Origin: Spiribacter salinus M19-40
Lineage (GTDB): Bacteria; Pseudomonadota; Gammaproteobacteria; Nitrococcales; Nitrococcaceae
Assembly (NCBI RefSeq): GCF_000319575.2
Contig: NC_021291.1
Span: 1,302,001-1,366,000, forward strand
Length of the DNA: 64,000 bases
Reading direction: 5' to 3'
The translations under genes were made by a program, and so were the position numbers. Within the stretch, counting starts at the first letter, position 1; each line of letters opens with the position of its first letter. Shown in pieces: positions 18,876-29,645 of this stretch. The notes beneath the pieces are model-generated. The model was not told where the DNA came from, made no database searches, and was given only the letters and a program-made list of their open reading frames with translations.

Positions 18876-20111
18876 TCAGGATTTCAGGCCGATGACCAGA
18901 TCCATGACATTGGTGCCGGTTGGCCCGGTCTGAACGAGATCGCCGCTGGCGGCCAGAAAGTGGCCCGCATCGGCAGCAGCCAGCGCGGTAACCGGATCAT
19001 CGCCATTTGCCATGCCTCGCTGGAGCGTGCCCCCGTCGATCACGGCGCCGGCATCCTCACCGGGACCGTCCGCCCCATCCGTACCAGCCGCCAGCAGGCA
19101 ACATGCGGTATCCGCCATGACCGAGGCGGCGGCCAGCGCCAGCGTCTGCATCCGCCCCCCTCGACCCGGATTGGCCGGGAGTGTGACGGTGGGCTCACCA
19201 CCCCAGATCGTGATGCCGGGTGGGCCACTGACAACGGCCTCGGCGAGCGCCCGGCCAGCCACACTGGCCTCTCCCTCAATGAACTGATCCGAGCAGGATA
19301 CCGCCCACCCCGCGGCCTGCGCGGCCTGCGCCACTGCCTCGCGGGCGAGGCGGTTACTGGCAATGATCGAGGGGTGCACCCGGACAAGCGCCGGGTTGTT
19401 CACAGCGGGCGGGGGTGGCGGCAAGGGCAACTGTACCGGCAAGTCCCGGATCACCTCTGCGGGGTCATCCGGGGTGTTCTGCCCGAAGAAAAGCCCGGAG
19501 CCAATCACCGCCGGATCATCACCGGGGACGTCCGAGATGAGCAACACATCGGCGCGGCGGCCACGCAACCGAGCGCCCAGTCGACCGCCCTTGATGCCTG
19601 AAACCGCGGTGCGAATTCGGTTCATCTGGCCGATATCCAGCCCGCTGCCCAGCAACCATTCGTTGAGCACTGACAACGCCTGGGGGTCAGCGCCGTCGGC
19701 CAGCTGCTCGACCAGGCTGGAGGCACCACCAGAGATCAGACAAACAAAGCGTGCATCGTTTGGCGTGTCGTCAAGATAATCAACCAGCGCCTGGCCGGCC
19801 GCCAGGCTGCGTTCATCCGGAACGGGATGCGGCGCCGTCAAGACCTCGACCGGGAGACGCCGGGTCAAATCCGCATCAGCATAGCCACATCGGGTAACGA
19901 CTCGCCCGCCAAGGACATCATCAGCGCGCTGATCGGCCACACCGTGTGCCATCGCGACGGCCGCCTTGCCAATCGCTAGCAAATGAAATGGGCCATGGGG
20001 GATAGCCGAGGGCTCGTTCAGTGCCCGGGCGACTGCGGCACGCCCCTCGACAGCAACGATGCCCGCTCGATGGAAGCCCCGCAAGGCCTCACGCGGATCC
20101 GGATAGCCCAC
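18876..20111 (-). CDS. Glycerate 2-kinase (GckA/TtuD, MOFRL family)
   Basis: Phosphorylates D-glycerate to 2-phosphoglycerate, feeding carbon from glyoxylate or tartronate routes into central metabolism. The 411-residue protein shows the family segments AIGKAAVAMA, LISGGASSLVE, HPSIIASNRLA, GGEPTVTL, LAAGTDGADGPGEDAGAV and QTGPTGTNVMDLVIGL. This is distinct from the GlxK/GarK glycerate kinases. It overlaps the end of metZ by 23 bases, so it is the tail gene of the purF–metZ run. No glyoxylate carboligase or tartronate reductase gene is nearby. Confidence 0.9.
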   Translation of the reverse strand: MGYPDPREALRGFHRAGIVAVEGRAAVARALNEPSAIPHGPFHLLAIGKAAVAMAHGVADQRADDVLGGRVVTRCGYADADLTRRLPVEVLTAPHPVPDERSLAAGQALVDYLDDTPNDARFVCLISGGASSLVEQLADGADPQALSVLNEWLLGSGLDIGQMNRIRTAVSGIKGGRLGARLRGRRADVLLISDVPGDDPAVIGSGLFFGQNTPDDPAEVIRDLPVQLPLPPPPPAVNNPALVRVHPSIIASNRLAREAVAQAAQAAGWAVSCSDQFIEGEASVAGRALAEAVVSGPPGITIWGGEPTVTLPANPGRGGRMQTLALAAASVMADTACCLLAAGTDGADGPGEDAGAVIDGGTLQRGMANGDDPVTALAAADAGHFLAASGDLVQTGPTGTNVMDLVIGLKS

Positions 20112-21264
20112 GGTCGAGATCAGCCTGAATGTCTTCCAGGTCTTCGAGGCCTACGGAGATCCGCACCAGACCCTCATGAATCCCCATGGCCAAACGCTGT
20201 TCCGCGGGCACCCGCCCGTGTGTCGTGCTGGCTGGATGCGTAATCGTGGTGCGGACATCGCCAAGGTTCGCGGTGATGGACAGCATCTGCGTGGCGTCCA
20301 CGACACGCCAGGCCGCCTCACGCCCGCCAGCCACTTCAAAGGAGACAACGCCACCGAAGGCCTTCTGCTGCCGAGCCGCCAGGTCGCGCTGCGGATGATC
20401 TGGCAGCCCGGTGTAGAACACGCGCTCGACCTGCGGATGATCAACCAACCAATGCGCCAGCGCTTGCGCCTGTTCGCTATGCGCGCGCATACGCACACCG
20501 AGGGTTTCCAGCCCCTTTAAGAACACCCACGCATTGAACGGACTCATGCTCGGCCCAGCGGTGCGCAAAAAGGGAAAGATCTGTTCATCCAGCGTTTTCG
20601 CATCGCCAACCACCGCACCGCCAACGCAGCGGCCCTGCCCATCCAGGTACTTGGTGGCTGAATGCGTCACCAGATCGGCGCCGAAGTCGAGCGGGCGCTG
20701 CAGCGCAGGGGTGCAAAAACAGTTGTCCACCACCAGCCAGGCGTCATTCTCATGCGCCAGATCCGCCAGCGCCTGGATGTCGGCAACCTCCGTGAGCGGG
20801 TTCGACGGCGTCTCCAGGAAAAGCATGCGCGTTTCCGGGCGTACCGCGGCCGCCCAGGCCGCGGGGTCAGTCGGCGAGACGAAATCCGTCGTAATCCCGA
20901 AGCGACTGAGCTGATTGGCAAAAAGCGACGCCGTCGTCCCGAAGACGCCCAGCGAGCAGATCACGTGGTCGCCCATCCGTAAGAGCGACAGACAGGTGGC
21001 GAGGATAGCGGCCATCCCCGAGGCCATTCCAATCGCCCGCTCACCCCCCTCCATGGCAGCCAGGCGGTTTTCAAACGCCCGCACCGTCGGATTCGTGAAG
21101 CGTGAGTAGATATTGCCCGGCTCGTCACCAGAGAAGCGGGCGGCCGCCTCGGCCGCGCTCGCAAAACTGAAACTCGAGGTGGGGAAAATCGCTTCCGAGT
21201 GTTCCTGCTCGCCCGTGCGCTCCCAGCCACCCCGGAGCCCGGTGGTGTCAGCGCCCCAGCTCAT
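20089..21264 (-). CDS. metZ: O-succinylhomoserine sulfhydrylase MetZ
   Basis: PLP enzyme that makes homocysteine directly from O-succinylhomoserine and sulfide. The 391-residue protein has the Cys/Met-metabolism fold with [20 protein letters not shown] and [13 protein letters not shown]. The PLP lysine is in [15 protein letters not shown], and the ending is [10 protein letters not shown]...[14 protein letters not shown]. The position immediately after purF, with a 4-base ATGA overlap, is the arrangement seen for MetZ in Pseudomonas and relatives and favours MetZ over MetB or MetC. Confidence 0.92.
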   Translation of the reverse strand: MSWGADTTGLRGGWERTGEQEHSEAIFPTSSFSFASAAEAAARFSGDEPGNIYSRFTNPTVRAFENRLAAMEGGERAIGMASGMAAILATCLSLLRMGDHVICSLGVFGTTASLFANQLSRFGITTDFVSPTDPAAWAAAVRPETRMLFLETPSNPLTEVADIQALADLAHENDAWLVVDNCFCTPALQRPLDFGADLVTHSATKYLDGQGRCVGGAVVGDAKTLDEQIFPFLRTAGPSMSPFNAWVFLKGLETLGVRMRAHSEQAQALAHWLVDHPQVERVFYTGLPDHPQRDLAARQQKAFGGVVSFEVAGGREAAWRVVDATQMLSITANLGDVRTTITHPASTTHGRVPAEQRLAMGIHEGLVRISVGLEDLEDIQADLDRGLSGSA

Positions 21265-22769
21265 GACTGCATCCGACCGAGGTCATTGACGGGTGCCACG
21301 GCGGGGCGGTTCATCACCTCATCCGCGCGGGCCTGCTCGAGGGCGAGAAGATACTCGGCGCTGATGTCGCCGGTCACATACTGGCCATCAAAACAGGAGC
21401 AGTCGAACGTCTCGATAGCCTCGTTCCCCTCGCGGACCGCCTCCATCAGATCACCCAAATCCTGGTAAATCATGTCATCGGCGCCGATCAGGCGGCGGAT
21501 GTCATTCACCTCGCGATCATGGGCGAGCAGCTCGCGCGCCGCCGGCATGTCGATCCCGTAGACATTCGGGTAGCGAACCGGGGGTGCCGCTGAGGCGAAG
21601 TACACCTTGTTGGCGCCGGCATCCCGCGCCATTTCGATGATCTGCTCGGAGGTCGTTCCACGCACGATGGAATCATCCAGCAAGAGGACGTTCTTGCCGC
21701 GGAACTCCAGCTCGATCGGGTTGAGCTTCTGGCGCACGGACTTCTTGCGTACCGCCTGGCCCGGCATGATGAACGTCCGGCCAATATAGCGGTTCTTAAT
21801 GAAGCCCTCGCGATAGGTGATATTGAGATCATTCGCCAGATCGAGCGCCGCCGTGCGGCTGGTATCCGGTATCGGGATCACCACATCGATATCATGGCGC
21901 GCCCACTCGCGCTGAATCTTGCCCGCCAGCATCCGGCCCATGCGCAAACGTGATTTATACACGGAGACGTCATCGAGCATGGAGTCCGGTCGGGCAAGGT
22001 AAACATATTCGAAGATGCACGGCGCCAGACGCGGCGCGACCGCACACTGGCGGGTGTAGAGGTGGCCATCGAGGTCAATGAACACCGCCTCGCCCGGGGC
22101 CACGTCACGGATAAGCGTAAAGCCCAGCACGCTCAGGGCAACGCTTTCCGAGGCAATCATGTATTCCGTGCCGGCGTCGGTCTCGCGACTGCCGAAACAC
22201 AGCGGGCGAATGCCATTGGGGTCGCGAAAGCCCAGTACGCCGTAGCCGTTGATCATGGCAATCGCCGCATAGCCGCCACGGCAACGCTCATGAATGCCAC
22301 TGACCGCGCCAAAGATATCTTCCTCGGTAATTCTCAGCTTGCCGAGCTCGCCGAGCTTGTGCGCGAACACATTGAGGAGGATTTCCGAGTCAGAACTGGT
22401 GTTAATGTGGCGCAGATCCTCGAGGAACAGATCGCGCTTGATGGCGTCGGCGTTGGTGAGGTTACCGTTATGCGCCAGGCTGATGCCGTAGGGCGAGTTC
22501 ACGTAGAACGGCTGAGATTCCGCTGAACTGGAGCAGCCTGCCGTCGGATACCGGCAATGGCCGATCCCGACATTCCCCTGGAGCTGCATCATGTCCTGGG
22601 CGCTAAACACATCCCGGACAAGGCCGTTGTCCTTGCGCAGATGCAGCCGGCCATGCTCGAAGGTCATGATCCCCGCTGCGTCCTGACCGCGATGCTGGAG
22701 CACTGTCAGGCCGTCATACAGCGCCTGATTCACTGGCGATTTCGCCACCATGCCGATCACGCCACACAT
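21261..22769 (-). CDS. purF: Amidophosphoribosyltransferase PurF
   Basis: First committed step of purine synthesis: PRPP plus glutamine to 5-phosphoribosylamine. The 502-residue enzyme starts [20 protein letters not shown], so Cys2 becomes the N-terminal nucleophile with no long propeptide. The glutaminase domain has [11 protein letters not shown] and GHCRYPTAG. The PRTase domain has the PRPP loop [17 protein letters not shown]. It is the second-last step of the cvpA–purF–metZ set, 6 bases after cvpA. Confidence 0.97.
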   Translation of the reverse strand: MCGVIGMVAKSPVNQALYDGLTVLQHRGQDAAGIMTFEHGRLHLRKDNGLVRDVFSAQDMMQLQGNVGIGHCRYPTAGCSSSAESQPFYVNSPYGISLAHNGNLTNADAIKRDLFLEDLRHINTSSDSEILLNVFAHKLGELGKLRITEEDIFGAVSGIHERCRGGYAAIAMINGYGVLGFRDPNGIRPLCFGSRETDAGTEYMIASESVALSVLGFTLIRDVAPGEAVFIDLDGHLYTRQCAVAPRLAPCIFEYVYLARPDSMLDDVSVYKSRLRMGRMLAGKIQREWARHDIDVVIPIPDTSRTAALDLANDLNITYREGFIKNRYIGRTFIMPGQAVRKKSVRQKLNPIELEFRGKNVLLLDDSIVRGTTSEQIIEMARDAGANKVYFASAAPPVRYPNVYGIDMPAARELLAHDREVNDIRRLIGADDMIYQDLGDLMEAVREGNEAIETFDCSCFDGQYVTGDISAEYLLALEQARADEVMNRPAVAPVNDLGRMQS

Positions 22770-22775
22770 AAAGTC

Positions 22776-23360
22776 CTAGCCCTTGCCGTTGTCTGTTGTC
22801 TCACCGTGACCGCAGAACGCTTCCCAGTAAGCGAAGGCGGCCGAGCCATTCATTGGTGCCTGGGTCAGCGGCTCATACGCTTCCGCCGCCCCAAGCCAGC
22901 CACCGATCTGCTGATGGCAGACCCATGGCTGATAGGCGTCGGCAATGACCGAGTCCTGCCACCATGCTTCTTCAGGCAACGCAGTCAGGCCGGCGGCCAG
23001 AATCATCAAGCCCACGAGCAGGCTGCCGCGCACGCCCCCGAACACAATGCCCAGTAGCCGATCCGTGCCACTCAGGCCGGTGCGACCAACCAAACCCCGC
23101 GCGATGTAGCCAATCAGCGCACCGACGAGCAGCGTTGCGATGAAAAGGGCCGCGAATGCGATCACCGTTCTCAACATGGGGGAGTCGATCCATGGCGCCA
23201 ACTCTTCGGCGCCGGTGCCGCTGTAACGGACCGCCACCATAAACGCCGCCACCCAGGAGACCACCGAGATCACTTCGCGGACAAAACCCCGGATTACACC
23301 AATCAGCACCGAAATGCCGATCACGCCAAGCAATGTGTAATCCAGCCAGTTCATCGCCAT
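22776..23360 (-). CDS. cvpA: CvpA family membrane protein
   Basis: An inner-membrane protein with four predicted helices (MNWLDYTLLGVIGISVLIG; VISVVSWVAAFMVAV; VIAFAALFIATLLVGALIGY; GGVRGSLLVGLMILAAG). The core motif GLVGRTGLSGTDRLLG is typical of CvpA. In E. coli CvpA is linked to colicin V export and envelope robustness; its molecular activity is unknown. It lies between dedD and purF as in most gammaproteobacteria. Confidence 0.9.
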   Translation of the reverse strand: MAMNWLDYTLLGVIGISVLIGVIRGFVREVISVVSWVAAFMVAVRYSGTGAEELAPWIDSPMLRTVIAFAALFIATLLVGALIGYIARGLVGRTGLSGTDRLLGIVFGGVRGSLLVGLMILAAGLTALPEEAWWQDSVIADAYQPWVCHQQIGGWLGAAEAYEPLTQAPMNGSAAFAYWEAFCGHGETTDNGKG

Positions 23361-23391
23361 CTCGCCGAGTTCAGTGTATCAGCCGCCACCC

Positions 23392-23901
23392 TCATGGCTC
23401 GATGATAAAGCCAGGCAGTTCGTGCTGATCGGCCAGGGCCTGCGCCTGCTCTTCCGCCTCGGCGCGGTCATCATACGGGCCGGCCTGGACGCGATAGCTC
23501 ACCTGGCCGTCTCCGCCCTCCTCGACGAGCCGCATGCCAAAACCATCATCACGAAGACGGGCTGCCAAGCCTTCGGCATTCTCCCGACTGCCGAAGGCCC
23601 CCACCTGCACAAAGAAGGCGGGCTCTGCCTCAGGCACGGACTCATCAGTCTCCGGGACAGGCTCACTGGTCACCACATCCTCAGGCGCCGCGTCTTCTGG
23701 CAGCTCTTCTGGCGGGTCTTCCAGCAGATCGGCCTCAGGCAGTGCTGGCACTTCCTCTCGCTCTGGGGCATCAGGCATGTCCAGCTCGATGTCCACCCGG
23801 GTCTGCTGTACCGGGCCACTGAGCAGCATCGGCACGAAAATAATGGCCAGGGCGACCAGAACAATGGCGCCAATCAACCGCTGTTTGAAACGCTGATCCA
23901 A
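23392..23901 (-). CDS. dedD: DedD-like SPOR-domain protein (TTG start)
   Basis: A bitopic cell-division protein that binds denuded septal peptidoglycan. From the TTG at 23901 the product is 169 residues: a short cytoplasmic basic segment (DQRFKQR) and one helix (LIGAIVLVALAIIFVPMLL). A long Glu/Pro-rich periplasmic linker and a C-terminal SPOR domain (FFVQVGAFGSRENAEGLA... VSYRVQAGPYDDRAEAEEQAQ) follow. The TTG is chosen because GGGAGGA stands about 9 bases upstream and the longer frame would overlap folC heavily. It lies 16 bases after folC. Confidence 0.88.
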   Translation of the reverse strand: MDQRFKQRLIGAIVLVALAIIFVPMLLSGPVQQTRVDIELDMPDAPEREEVPALPEADLLEDPPEELPEDAAPEDVVTSEPVPETDESVPEAEPAFFVQVGAFGSRENAEGLAARLRDDGFGMRLVEEGGDGQVSYRVQAGPYDDRAEAEEQAQALADQHELPGFIIEP

Positions 23902-23917
23902 AGCCGGCTTCCTCCCG

Positions 23918-25243
23918 TCAATCCAGGCCCAAGTGTCCGACGGGTCCCGATGTGTTGCAAGCGCTCTCCTGCGTTCGCATGAATGCCTCAACCACTCGGA
24001 ACGACCCGGCTGCCACGTTCAAATCGCCCGATTGCCAACGGCTACCCAGGACACGACGGGCATCCGCAGCATCACCCGACCCCACAACCTCGGCACCGAT
24101 GGCATGAAGCGCCGCCGTCACTGCTTCGGCCGAATGACTGGCCGGGTCATCAACATCGAGCACGAACCACTCGGTCACCCCGGGATGTAACTGCGTTATT
24201 AACGGCTCCAATGGCTTGCGCGCCATCAGCGCAAAGGCCAGACGAACCTGACCTTGATGCCGGTGGGTCGCAAGCCGATCCGCCAGCAGCGCAATCGCCG
24301 CCGGGTTATGCCCAACATCAAGCAACCAGTCTCCATCCGGCGCGCTCACCCGCTCCTGACGTCCGGCGAGTTGCGCACGAGCCAGCCCAGCCCGTAACGC
24401 CGCCTCGTCGAGGGCCAGATCAGCGTGCGCACCCCGCACGGCCATAACAGCGCCGGCGGCATTCGTGAGGGCCGCGTCGGGCAGCCAGGCAGGCCGTGGC
24501 AGATCATCTAACGCTTGTGATGCATGGCGCCAATTCCAGCACGCGTCGGCAGCCGTCAGGTCATAGTGGCTGCCGACCTGCCATAGCGGGGCGCCAATCG
24601 CTTCAGCCAGCTCGGCAATGCGCCGGGGCGGTTGCGGATCAGAGCAAACGACGGGACGCCCCGGGCGAGCGATTCCCATCTTCTCGCCCGCGATGGCTTC
24701 CCGGTTATCCCCCAGCCACTCCATGTGATCCAGATCGATGGCCGTCACGACGGCCAAATCAGCATCAAAGCAGTTCGTGGCATCCAGTCGTCCACCCAGG
24801 CCCACTTCCAGAATCCACGGCGCGGCATGGCGCGCGCGAAAGCACCACGCAGCGGCCAGCGTTGCAAACTCGAAATAGGTCAGTGTGATCTCGGCACGCG
24901 CGGCCTCGATCGCCTCGAAAGCCGCCAGGATGAGGGCATCATCAACCGGAACACCCCCGATCCGAATCCGTTCGTTGTAACGCAGGATATGGGGTGAGGT
25001 GTAGCTGCCGGGCTGCTGACCCGCCGCCGTATACATGGCCTCGAGACAGGCCACGGTGCTGCCCTTACCGTTCGTCCCCGCGACCGTAATGATGGGCGTG
25101 CCCACGTCGCGAAGCCCGAGCCGGTCGGCGACCGCGCCAACGCGGGCGAGGCCGAGATCAATCTCTTGAGGATGCACGCCCTCGAGCCAGCGGAGCCAGT
25201 CCTCGAGTGGGCTTTGGGTCACTGCGTGGTCAGGCGACGGCAT
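23918..25243 (-). CDS. folC: Bifunctional folylpolyglutamate/dihydrofolate synthase FolC
   Basis: Adds glutamate to dihydropteroate and to folates. The Mur-ligase-like product is about 441 residues. It has the ATP P-loop in [57 protein letters not shown] and LDVGHNPAA. The start is uncertain: ATG at 25243 overlaps accD by 14 bases, while a GTG at 25222 would start after the accD stop and just before [10 protein letters not shown]. The accD–folC–dedD order is conserved in gammaproteobacteria. Confidence 0.93.
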   Translation of the reverse strand: MPSPDHAVTQSPLEDWLRWLEGVHPQEIDLGLARVGAVADRLGLRDVGTPIITVAGTNGKGSTVACLEAMYTAAGQQPGSYTSPHILRYNERIRIGGVPVDDALILAAFEAIEAARAEITLTYFEFATLAAAWCFRARHAAPWILEVGLGGRLDATNCFDADLAVVTAIDLDHMEWLGDNREAIAGEKMGIARPGRPVVCSDPQPPRRIAELAEAIGAPLWQVGSHYDLTAADACWNWRHASQALDDLPRPAWLPDAALTNAAGAVMAVRGAHADLALDEAALRAGLARAQLAGRQERVSAPDGDWLLDVGHNPAAIALLADRLATHRHQGQVRLAFALMARKPLEPLITQLHPGVTEWFVLDVDDPASHSAEAVTAALHAIGAEVVGSGDAADARRVLGSRWQSGDLNVAAGSFRVVEAFMRTQESACNTSGPVGHLGLD

Positions 25244-26129
25244 CCGGCGTGCGGCCGGATCGCTCAAGGGGTGATGTCGCCTGGGTCAGCATGGCCAGGA
25301 GCGCCGCGATGCGGTCGCGCTGCTCGCGGCGGTCGACGATCAAATCAATCGCGCCATGCTCCAGCAGGAACTCACTGCGCTGAAAGCCCTCTGGCAGCGT
25401 TTCACGCACCGTCTGCTCAATCACGCGTGGGCCGGCAAACCCGATCAGCGCACCTGGCTCTGCCACAATGACATCGCCCAGCATGGCCAGACTGGCCGAG
25501 ACACCGCCCATGGTGGGATCGGTCAGGACACTGACAAACGGCACACCGGACTCGGAGAGTTTCGCCAGCGCCGCGCTGGTTTTTGCCATCTGCATCAGGG
25601 AGAACAGGGCTTCCTGCATGCGGGCGCCGCCACTGGCGCTAAAGCACACCAGTGGCGCGCCGGTGGCGCGTGCATGATCGACTGCGCGCACAAAGCGCTC
25701 ACCCACCACCGCGCCCATGGACCCACCCATGAAACGGAACTCGAACGCCACCGCGACCACGGCCACGCCCTGCACCTTGCCGGCCATGGCCACAAGGGCG
25801 TCCCGCTCACCCGTGGCTTTCTGTGCCTGACCCAGGCGTTCGCGATATCGGCGCGAATCCTTGAATCGCAAGATATCCACAGGCTGGAGGTCGGGGGCGA
25901 TTTCCTCGCCACTGTCGGCATCGAGGAACACCTCGAGCCGACGACGGGCGCCGATGCGCATCTGGGCGTCGCACTTCGGACAAACGTCGAGGTTACGCTC
26001 GACTTCCGGGCGATACAGGACGGCGCCGCAGTCCTCGCATTTGGCCCACAAGCCTTCTGGCACACTACTGCCACGCGATCCGCCCTCAGTGCGAATGCGC
26101 GAGGGCATCAGTTTCTCAAACCAACTCAA
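25230..26129 (-). CDS. accD: Acetyl-CoA carboxylase carboxyltransferase subunit beta
   Basis: Transfers the carboxyl group from biotin to acetyl-CoA to form malonyl-CoA, together with AccA. The 299-residue protein has the N-terminal four-Cys zinc ribbon ([16 protein letters not shown]...CPKCDAQM, about residues 31-53). The crotonase-like carboxyltransferase core shows [35 protein letters not shown] and [19 protein letters not shown]. It overlaps trpA by 4 bases (ATGA). Confidence 0.97.
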   Translation of the reverse strand: MSWFEKLMPSRIRTEGGSRGSSVPEGLWAKCEDCGAVLYRPEVERNLDVCPKCDAQMRIGARRRLEVFLDADSGEEIAPDLQPVDILRFKDSRRYRERLGQAQKATGERDALVAMAGKVQGVAVVAVAFEFRFMGGSMGAVVGERFVRAVDHARATGAPLVCFSASGGARMQEALFSLMQMAKTSAALAKLSESGVPFVSVLTDPTMGGVSASLAMLGDVIVAEPGALIGFAGPRVIEQTVRETLPEGFQRSEFLLEHGAIDLIVDRREQRDRIAALLAMLTQATSPLERSGRTPDAVA

Positions 26130-26950
26130 GAGGCCGTCTCCAACGGTGTTCCATCCAGTCCCGCACGCAGACTGCGGGTGAATGCACCCACCTCGGCGCG
26201 CATGGCATTCAAATCCTCCGCGTTGTCCGCAATCCGCGAGACAATCGCACTCCCGACCACCACGGCATCAGCCACCTGACCCAGGCGGCCGGCATCGGCA
26301 CCATCGCGCACGCCAAATCCCACCCCAACGGGCAGCTGCGTCGCCTGACGGATTGCATCCACGTGGCTCGCCACGCTGTCGACATCCAATGTGGCCGCGC
26401 CAGTCACGCCCTTGAGCGAGATGTAATAGACGAATCCGCGCGCATGATCGCAAATCGACTGGATCCGCTCGATGCCCGTGGTGGGTGCAATCAGCCAGAT
26501 GGGATCAAGATCATGCTCGGCCAGTGCGCCGACCAGGTCGTGCCCCTCCTCAGGCGGCAAATCAACGGTCAGGACGCCATCGACGCCGGCCGCAGCCGCC
26601 GACCGAGCAAAGTCGAGATAACCGGTCTGCTCGATGGGATTGAGATAGCCCATCAGCACCACGGGGGTATCCTGGTCTTCACGCCGGAAGGCGCGAATCA
26701 TCTCAAGGACGCCATTGATACCGGTGCCATGTGCCAAGGCGCGATCGCAGGCCGCCTGAATCACTGGCCCGTCCGCCATCGGATCCGAGAACGGCATACC
26801 GACCTCAATCACGTCTGCCCCGGCAGCCACCAGCTCATGCATCATGGGCACCGTCGCCTCAGGATGCGGGTCGCCGCCCGTAAGGTACGTCACCAGCGTG
26901 CGGCGCCCTTCGGCGCGTCGCTGGGCAAACCGATGCTCGATCCGGCTCAT
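26126..26950 (-). CDS. trpA: Tryptophan synthase alpha chain
   Basis: Cleaves indole-3-glycerol phosphate and passes indole to TrpB. The 274-residue TIM-barrel protein has the catalytic Glu in [19 protein letters not shown] and the catalytic Asp in LTVDLPPEE. Phosphate-binding parts are in [12 protein letters not shown] and [10 protein letters not shown]. It overlaps trpB by 4 bases and accD by 4 bases, so it is in a tightly coupled operon. Confidence 0.97.
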   Translation of the reverse strand: MSRIEHRFAQRRAEGRRTLVTYLTGGDPHPEATVPMMHELVAAGADVIEVGMPFSDPMADGPVIQAACDRALAHGTGINGVLEMIRAFRREDQDTPVVLMGYLNPIEQTGYLDFARSAAAAGVDGVLTVDLPPEEGHDLVGALAEHDLDPIWLIAPTTGIERIQSICDHARGFVYYISLKGVTGAATLDVDSVASHVDAIRQATQLPVGVGFGVRDGADAGRLGQVADAVVVGSAIVSRIADNAEDLNAMRAEVGAFTRSLRAGLDGTPLETAS

Positions 26951-28179
26951 AGGGTCATCCCCTCAACTTCCGCCACGGTGTTGATATCCTTGTCGCCACG
27001 CCCGGAGCAGTTAACCACAATGGTCTGATCCGGCCGCATCTCGCGCGCCAGATCCTCGGCGTAAGCAATGGCATGGGCGGTTTCCAGTGCCGGGATAATC
27101 CCCTCGGTCTGCGCCAGCGAGTGAAAGGCCGCCAGCGCTGCATCGTCGTTGACCGCGATGTAGTTCACCCGGCCACCGTCCTTGAGCCAGGCATGCTCTG
27201 GGCCCACACCGGGATAATCGAGTCCGGCTGATACAGAATGCGTTGGCATGATCTGGCCGTCCTCATTCTCCATCAGGTAAGTGCGGTTGCCATGCAGCAC
27301 CCCGGGCCGGCCGGCCGACAGAGGCGCGGCGTGGCGTCCGGTCTCCACGCCGTCACCGCCCGCCTCGACACCGTAAATGGCGACCTCGCGATCTTCCAGA
27401 AACGGATGGAAAATACCGATGGCATTCGATCCACCACCCACGCAGGCCACCACCGCATCAGGCAGGCGCCCATGTTCGGCGAGGCACTGCTCACGCGTTT
27501 CCCGGCCAATGACCGACTGGAAGTCGCGCACCATCTCCGGATACGGGTGCGGGCCAGCGACGGTACCAATGATGTAGAAGGTACTATCCACATTGGCTGC
27601 CCAGTCGCGGAACGCCTCGTTCAGGGCGTCTTTCAGCGTCCGCGTACCGGAGTCCACCGGCACCACCTTGGCCCCCATCAGCCGCATCCGATAGACGTTC
27701 ACCGACTGCCGACGAACATCCTCGGCGCCCATGTAAACAATGCACTCCAGCCCAAGCCGGGCGCACACCGCCGCTGTGGCCACGCCATGCTGGCCCGCGC
27801 CCGTTTCCGCAACGATTCGCTTTTTCCCCATGCGCACAGCCAGCAAGGCCTGCCCCATGGTGTTGTTGATCTTGTGCGCGCCCGTATGATCCAGGTCCTC
27901 GCGCTTCAGGTAGATGCGCGCCCCACCGACGTTGTTCGACCAGCGCTCGGCAAGATAGAGCGGGGTCGGGCGGCCCACGTAGTACTTCAAATCCGAGTCG
28001 AGCTGGGCGCGGAACTCGGCGTCATCCCGATAGCGCGCATAGGCCGCGGAGAGCTCCTCAAGTGGGGCAATCAGCAGCTCTGGCACAAACCGCCCGCCAT
28101 AGGGGCCGAAGTGGCCGGCGGGATCGGGGAACTGGCCGTAATCAACGGCCGTTTCAATGGCCTGTATGACGTTGGACAC
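26947..28179 (-). CDS. trpB: Tryptophan synthase beta chain (GTG start)
   Basis: PLP enzyme condensing indole with serine. The 410-residue protein has [13 protein letters not shown], the PLP lysine in [33 protein letters not shown] and [13 protein letters not shown]. The C-terminal [13 protein letters not shown] is also present. The GTG at 28179 gives the usual N-terminus ([15 protein letters not shown]) and overlaps trpF by 26 bases; an AGAAGAGG site precedes it. No trp leader or attenuator is visible because it is inside the operon. Confidence 0.95.
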   Translation of the reverse strand: MSNVIQAIETAVDYGQFPDPAGHFGPYGGRFVPELLIAPLEELSAAYARYRDDAEFRAQLDSDLKYYVGRPTPLYLAERWSNNVGGARIYLKREDLDHTGAHKINNTMGQALLAVRMGKKRIVAETGAGQHGVATAAVCARLGLECIVYMGAEDVRRQSVNVYRMRLMGAKVVPVDSGTRTLKDALNEAFRDWAANVDSTFYIIGTVAGPHPYPEMVRDFQSVIGRETREQCLAEHGRLPDAVVACVGGGSNAIGIFHPFLEDREVAIYGVEAGGDGVETGRHAAPLSAGRPGVLHGNRTYLMENEDGQIMPTHSVSAGLDYPGVGPEHAWLKDGGRVNYIAVNDDAALAAFHSLAQTEGIIPALETAHAIAYAEDLAREMRPDQTIVVNCSGRGDKDINTVAEVEGMTL

Positions 28180-28783
28180 GGTAGACCTCTTCTGTAAAGG
28201 CGGCGACCTGATGGTCATCCTTGATGCCCGGGGCCGATTCAACCGCACTACTGCAGTCAACGCCCCAGGGTCGTGTCTTGCGGACGGCCTCGGCGACATT
28301 ATCCGGGCCAAGACCACCGGCGATAATTATACGATGACTGTCGGGCAATGCCTGCCCCCAGTCGAAGGACTCACCGCTGCCGCCAGCGGCGCCCGGCGCG
28401 TGGCCATCCAGCAACAAAGCAGATGCCCGGGGGTGCGCAGCGGCCACCGCCCAGGGATCTCCGCCAGCCATACCAACGGATTTCATGTAGCGCCGGCCAA
28501 AACTGGTGCAGTAATCCGCTGGCTCACTGCCATGAAATTGCAGCACATCCAGTGGCACGACCGCCAGGATCTCACGAACCGCCTGCGGTTCGGCATCCAG
28601 AAAGAGCCCCACAGCGACCACCAGGGGTGGTAGCGCAGCGATAATCTGCGCTGCCTGATGCGGTGACACCGCACGCGGACTCGCTTCGTGAAAGACAAGC
28701 CCAATGGCATCCGCGCCCGCTTCAGCCGCGAAAACCCCGTCGTCGGGCCGCGTAATCCCGCAGATCTTGATTCGCGTACGCAC
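28154..28783 (-). CDS. trpF: Phosphoribosylanthranilate isomerase
   Basis: Isomerises N-(5-phosphoribosyl)anthranilate in tryptophan synthesis. The 209-residue TIM-barrel enzyme starts [16 protein letters not shown] with the catalytic Cys in KICGIT. It shows [24 protein letters not shown], the catalytic Asp region [20 protein letters not shown] and [11 protein letters not shown] near the C-terminus. It follows truA by 9 bases. Confidence 0.96.
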   Translation of the reverse strand: MRTRIKICGITRPDDGVFAAEAGADAIGLVFHEASPRAVSPHQAAQIIAALPPLVVAVGLFLDAEPQAVREILAVVPLDVLQFHGSEPADYCTSFGRRYMKSVGMAGGDPWAVAAAHPRASALLLDGHAPGAAGGSGESFDWGQALPDSHRIIIAGGLGPDNVAEAVRKTRPWGVDCSSAVESAPGIKDDHQVAAFTEEVYRVQRHTGH

Positions 28784-28792
28784 TTCGTTAGC

Positions 28793-29593
28793 TTACTCGC
28801 CGGTCGGAATGGACGCAAAAGCCGGCGTCGTCGCTGGCCCTGGCAAATCGAAGGGCGCCGGATAACGAACCCCAAGCAGATACAACCCGGCTGCCGGCGC
28901 CGTAACACCGGCGACGCGCCGATCCCGTGCCTGCAGGACATCCGCCAGCCAGCCAGACGGACGCTCACCGGATCCGATCACCATCAAAGACCCCACCACG
29001 TTGCGCACCATATGGTGCAAAAAGGCATTGGCCTCAATCTCCAAGGCAATCAGTGCCCCGCGGCGCGCCAGCGACACCTCGGTCACCGTTCGAACGGGAT
29101 GCCGCGCCTGACAACCCGCGGCACGAAAGCTGCTGAAATCGTGCTCACCCAGCAGACAGCCCGCCGCGGCCTGCATGGGCTCGAGGTCCAGGGCCTTCCA
29201 TGTCCAGCCCACTCGGTTGCGCATGAGAACCGGGGCGAGTGCGCTTGACTGAAGCAGGTAGCGATACCGCCGGGCGACACCGCTACGCCGCGCATCAAAT
29301 CTCTTGCCTGGGTGGGCTACCCAGCGCACCCCGATATCCGCTGGCAGGTGGGTATTAACGCCCCGCACCCAGGCCCGATCCGGGCGCTCGGCCTCCGTGT
29401 CAAAATGCACCACTTGGGAACAGGCATGGACACCCGCATCAGTCCGCCCGGCAGCGGTGACCCGCACCGGATGACCGGCAATCTCTGCCAGGGCCGCCTC
29501 CAGCTCGGACTGCACGGCGACTGCATGCGCCTGGGTCTGCCAGCCCCGATAGGCGCTGCCATCGTATTCCAGACCCAAAGCGATGCGCGGCAC
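28793..29593 (-). CDS. truA: tRNA pseudouridine(38-40) synthase TruA
   Basis: Makes pseudouridine at positions 38-40 of the anticodon arm. The 266-residue protein has GLEYDGSAYRGWQTQ, the catalytic Asp in AAGRTDAGVHACSQVVHFD, RYRYLLQ and NAFLHHMVRNVVGSL. It lies between asd and trpF; in Pseudomonas and many relatives fimV separates asd and truA, but here only 52 bases do. Confidence 0.97.
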   Translation of the reverse strand: MPRIALGLEYDGSAYRGWQTQAHAVAVQSELEAALAEIAGHPVRVTAAGRTDAGVHACSQVVHFDTEAERPDRAWVRGVNTHLPADIGVRWVAHPGKRFDARRSGVARRYRYLLQSSALAPVLMRNRVGWTWKALDLEPMQAAAGCLLGEHDFSSFRAAGCQARHPVRTVTEVSLARRGALIALEIEANAFLHHMVRNVVGSLMVIGSGERPSGWLADVLQARDRRVAGVTAPAAGLYLLGVRYPAPFDLPGPATTPAFASIPTGE

Positions 29594-29645
29594 GGCTAGC
29601 CCCGCGGTGAGAGCGAAGGATCCTCACGCGACAGATTGCAGCGCA

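Noticed and set aside
28784-28792. A trp-operon attenuator in front of trpF
   Set aside because: Only 8-9 bases separate truA and trpF, so no leader peptide or attenuator can fit there.
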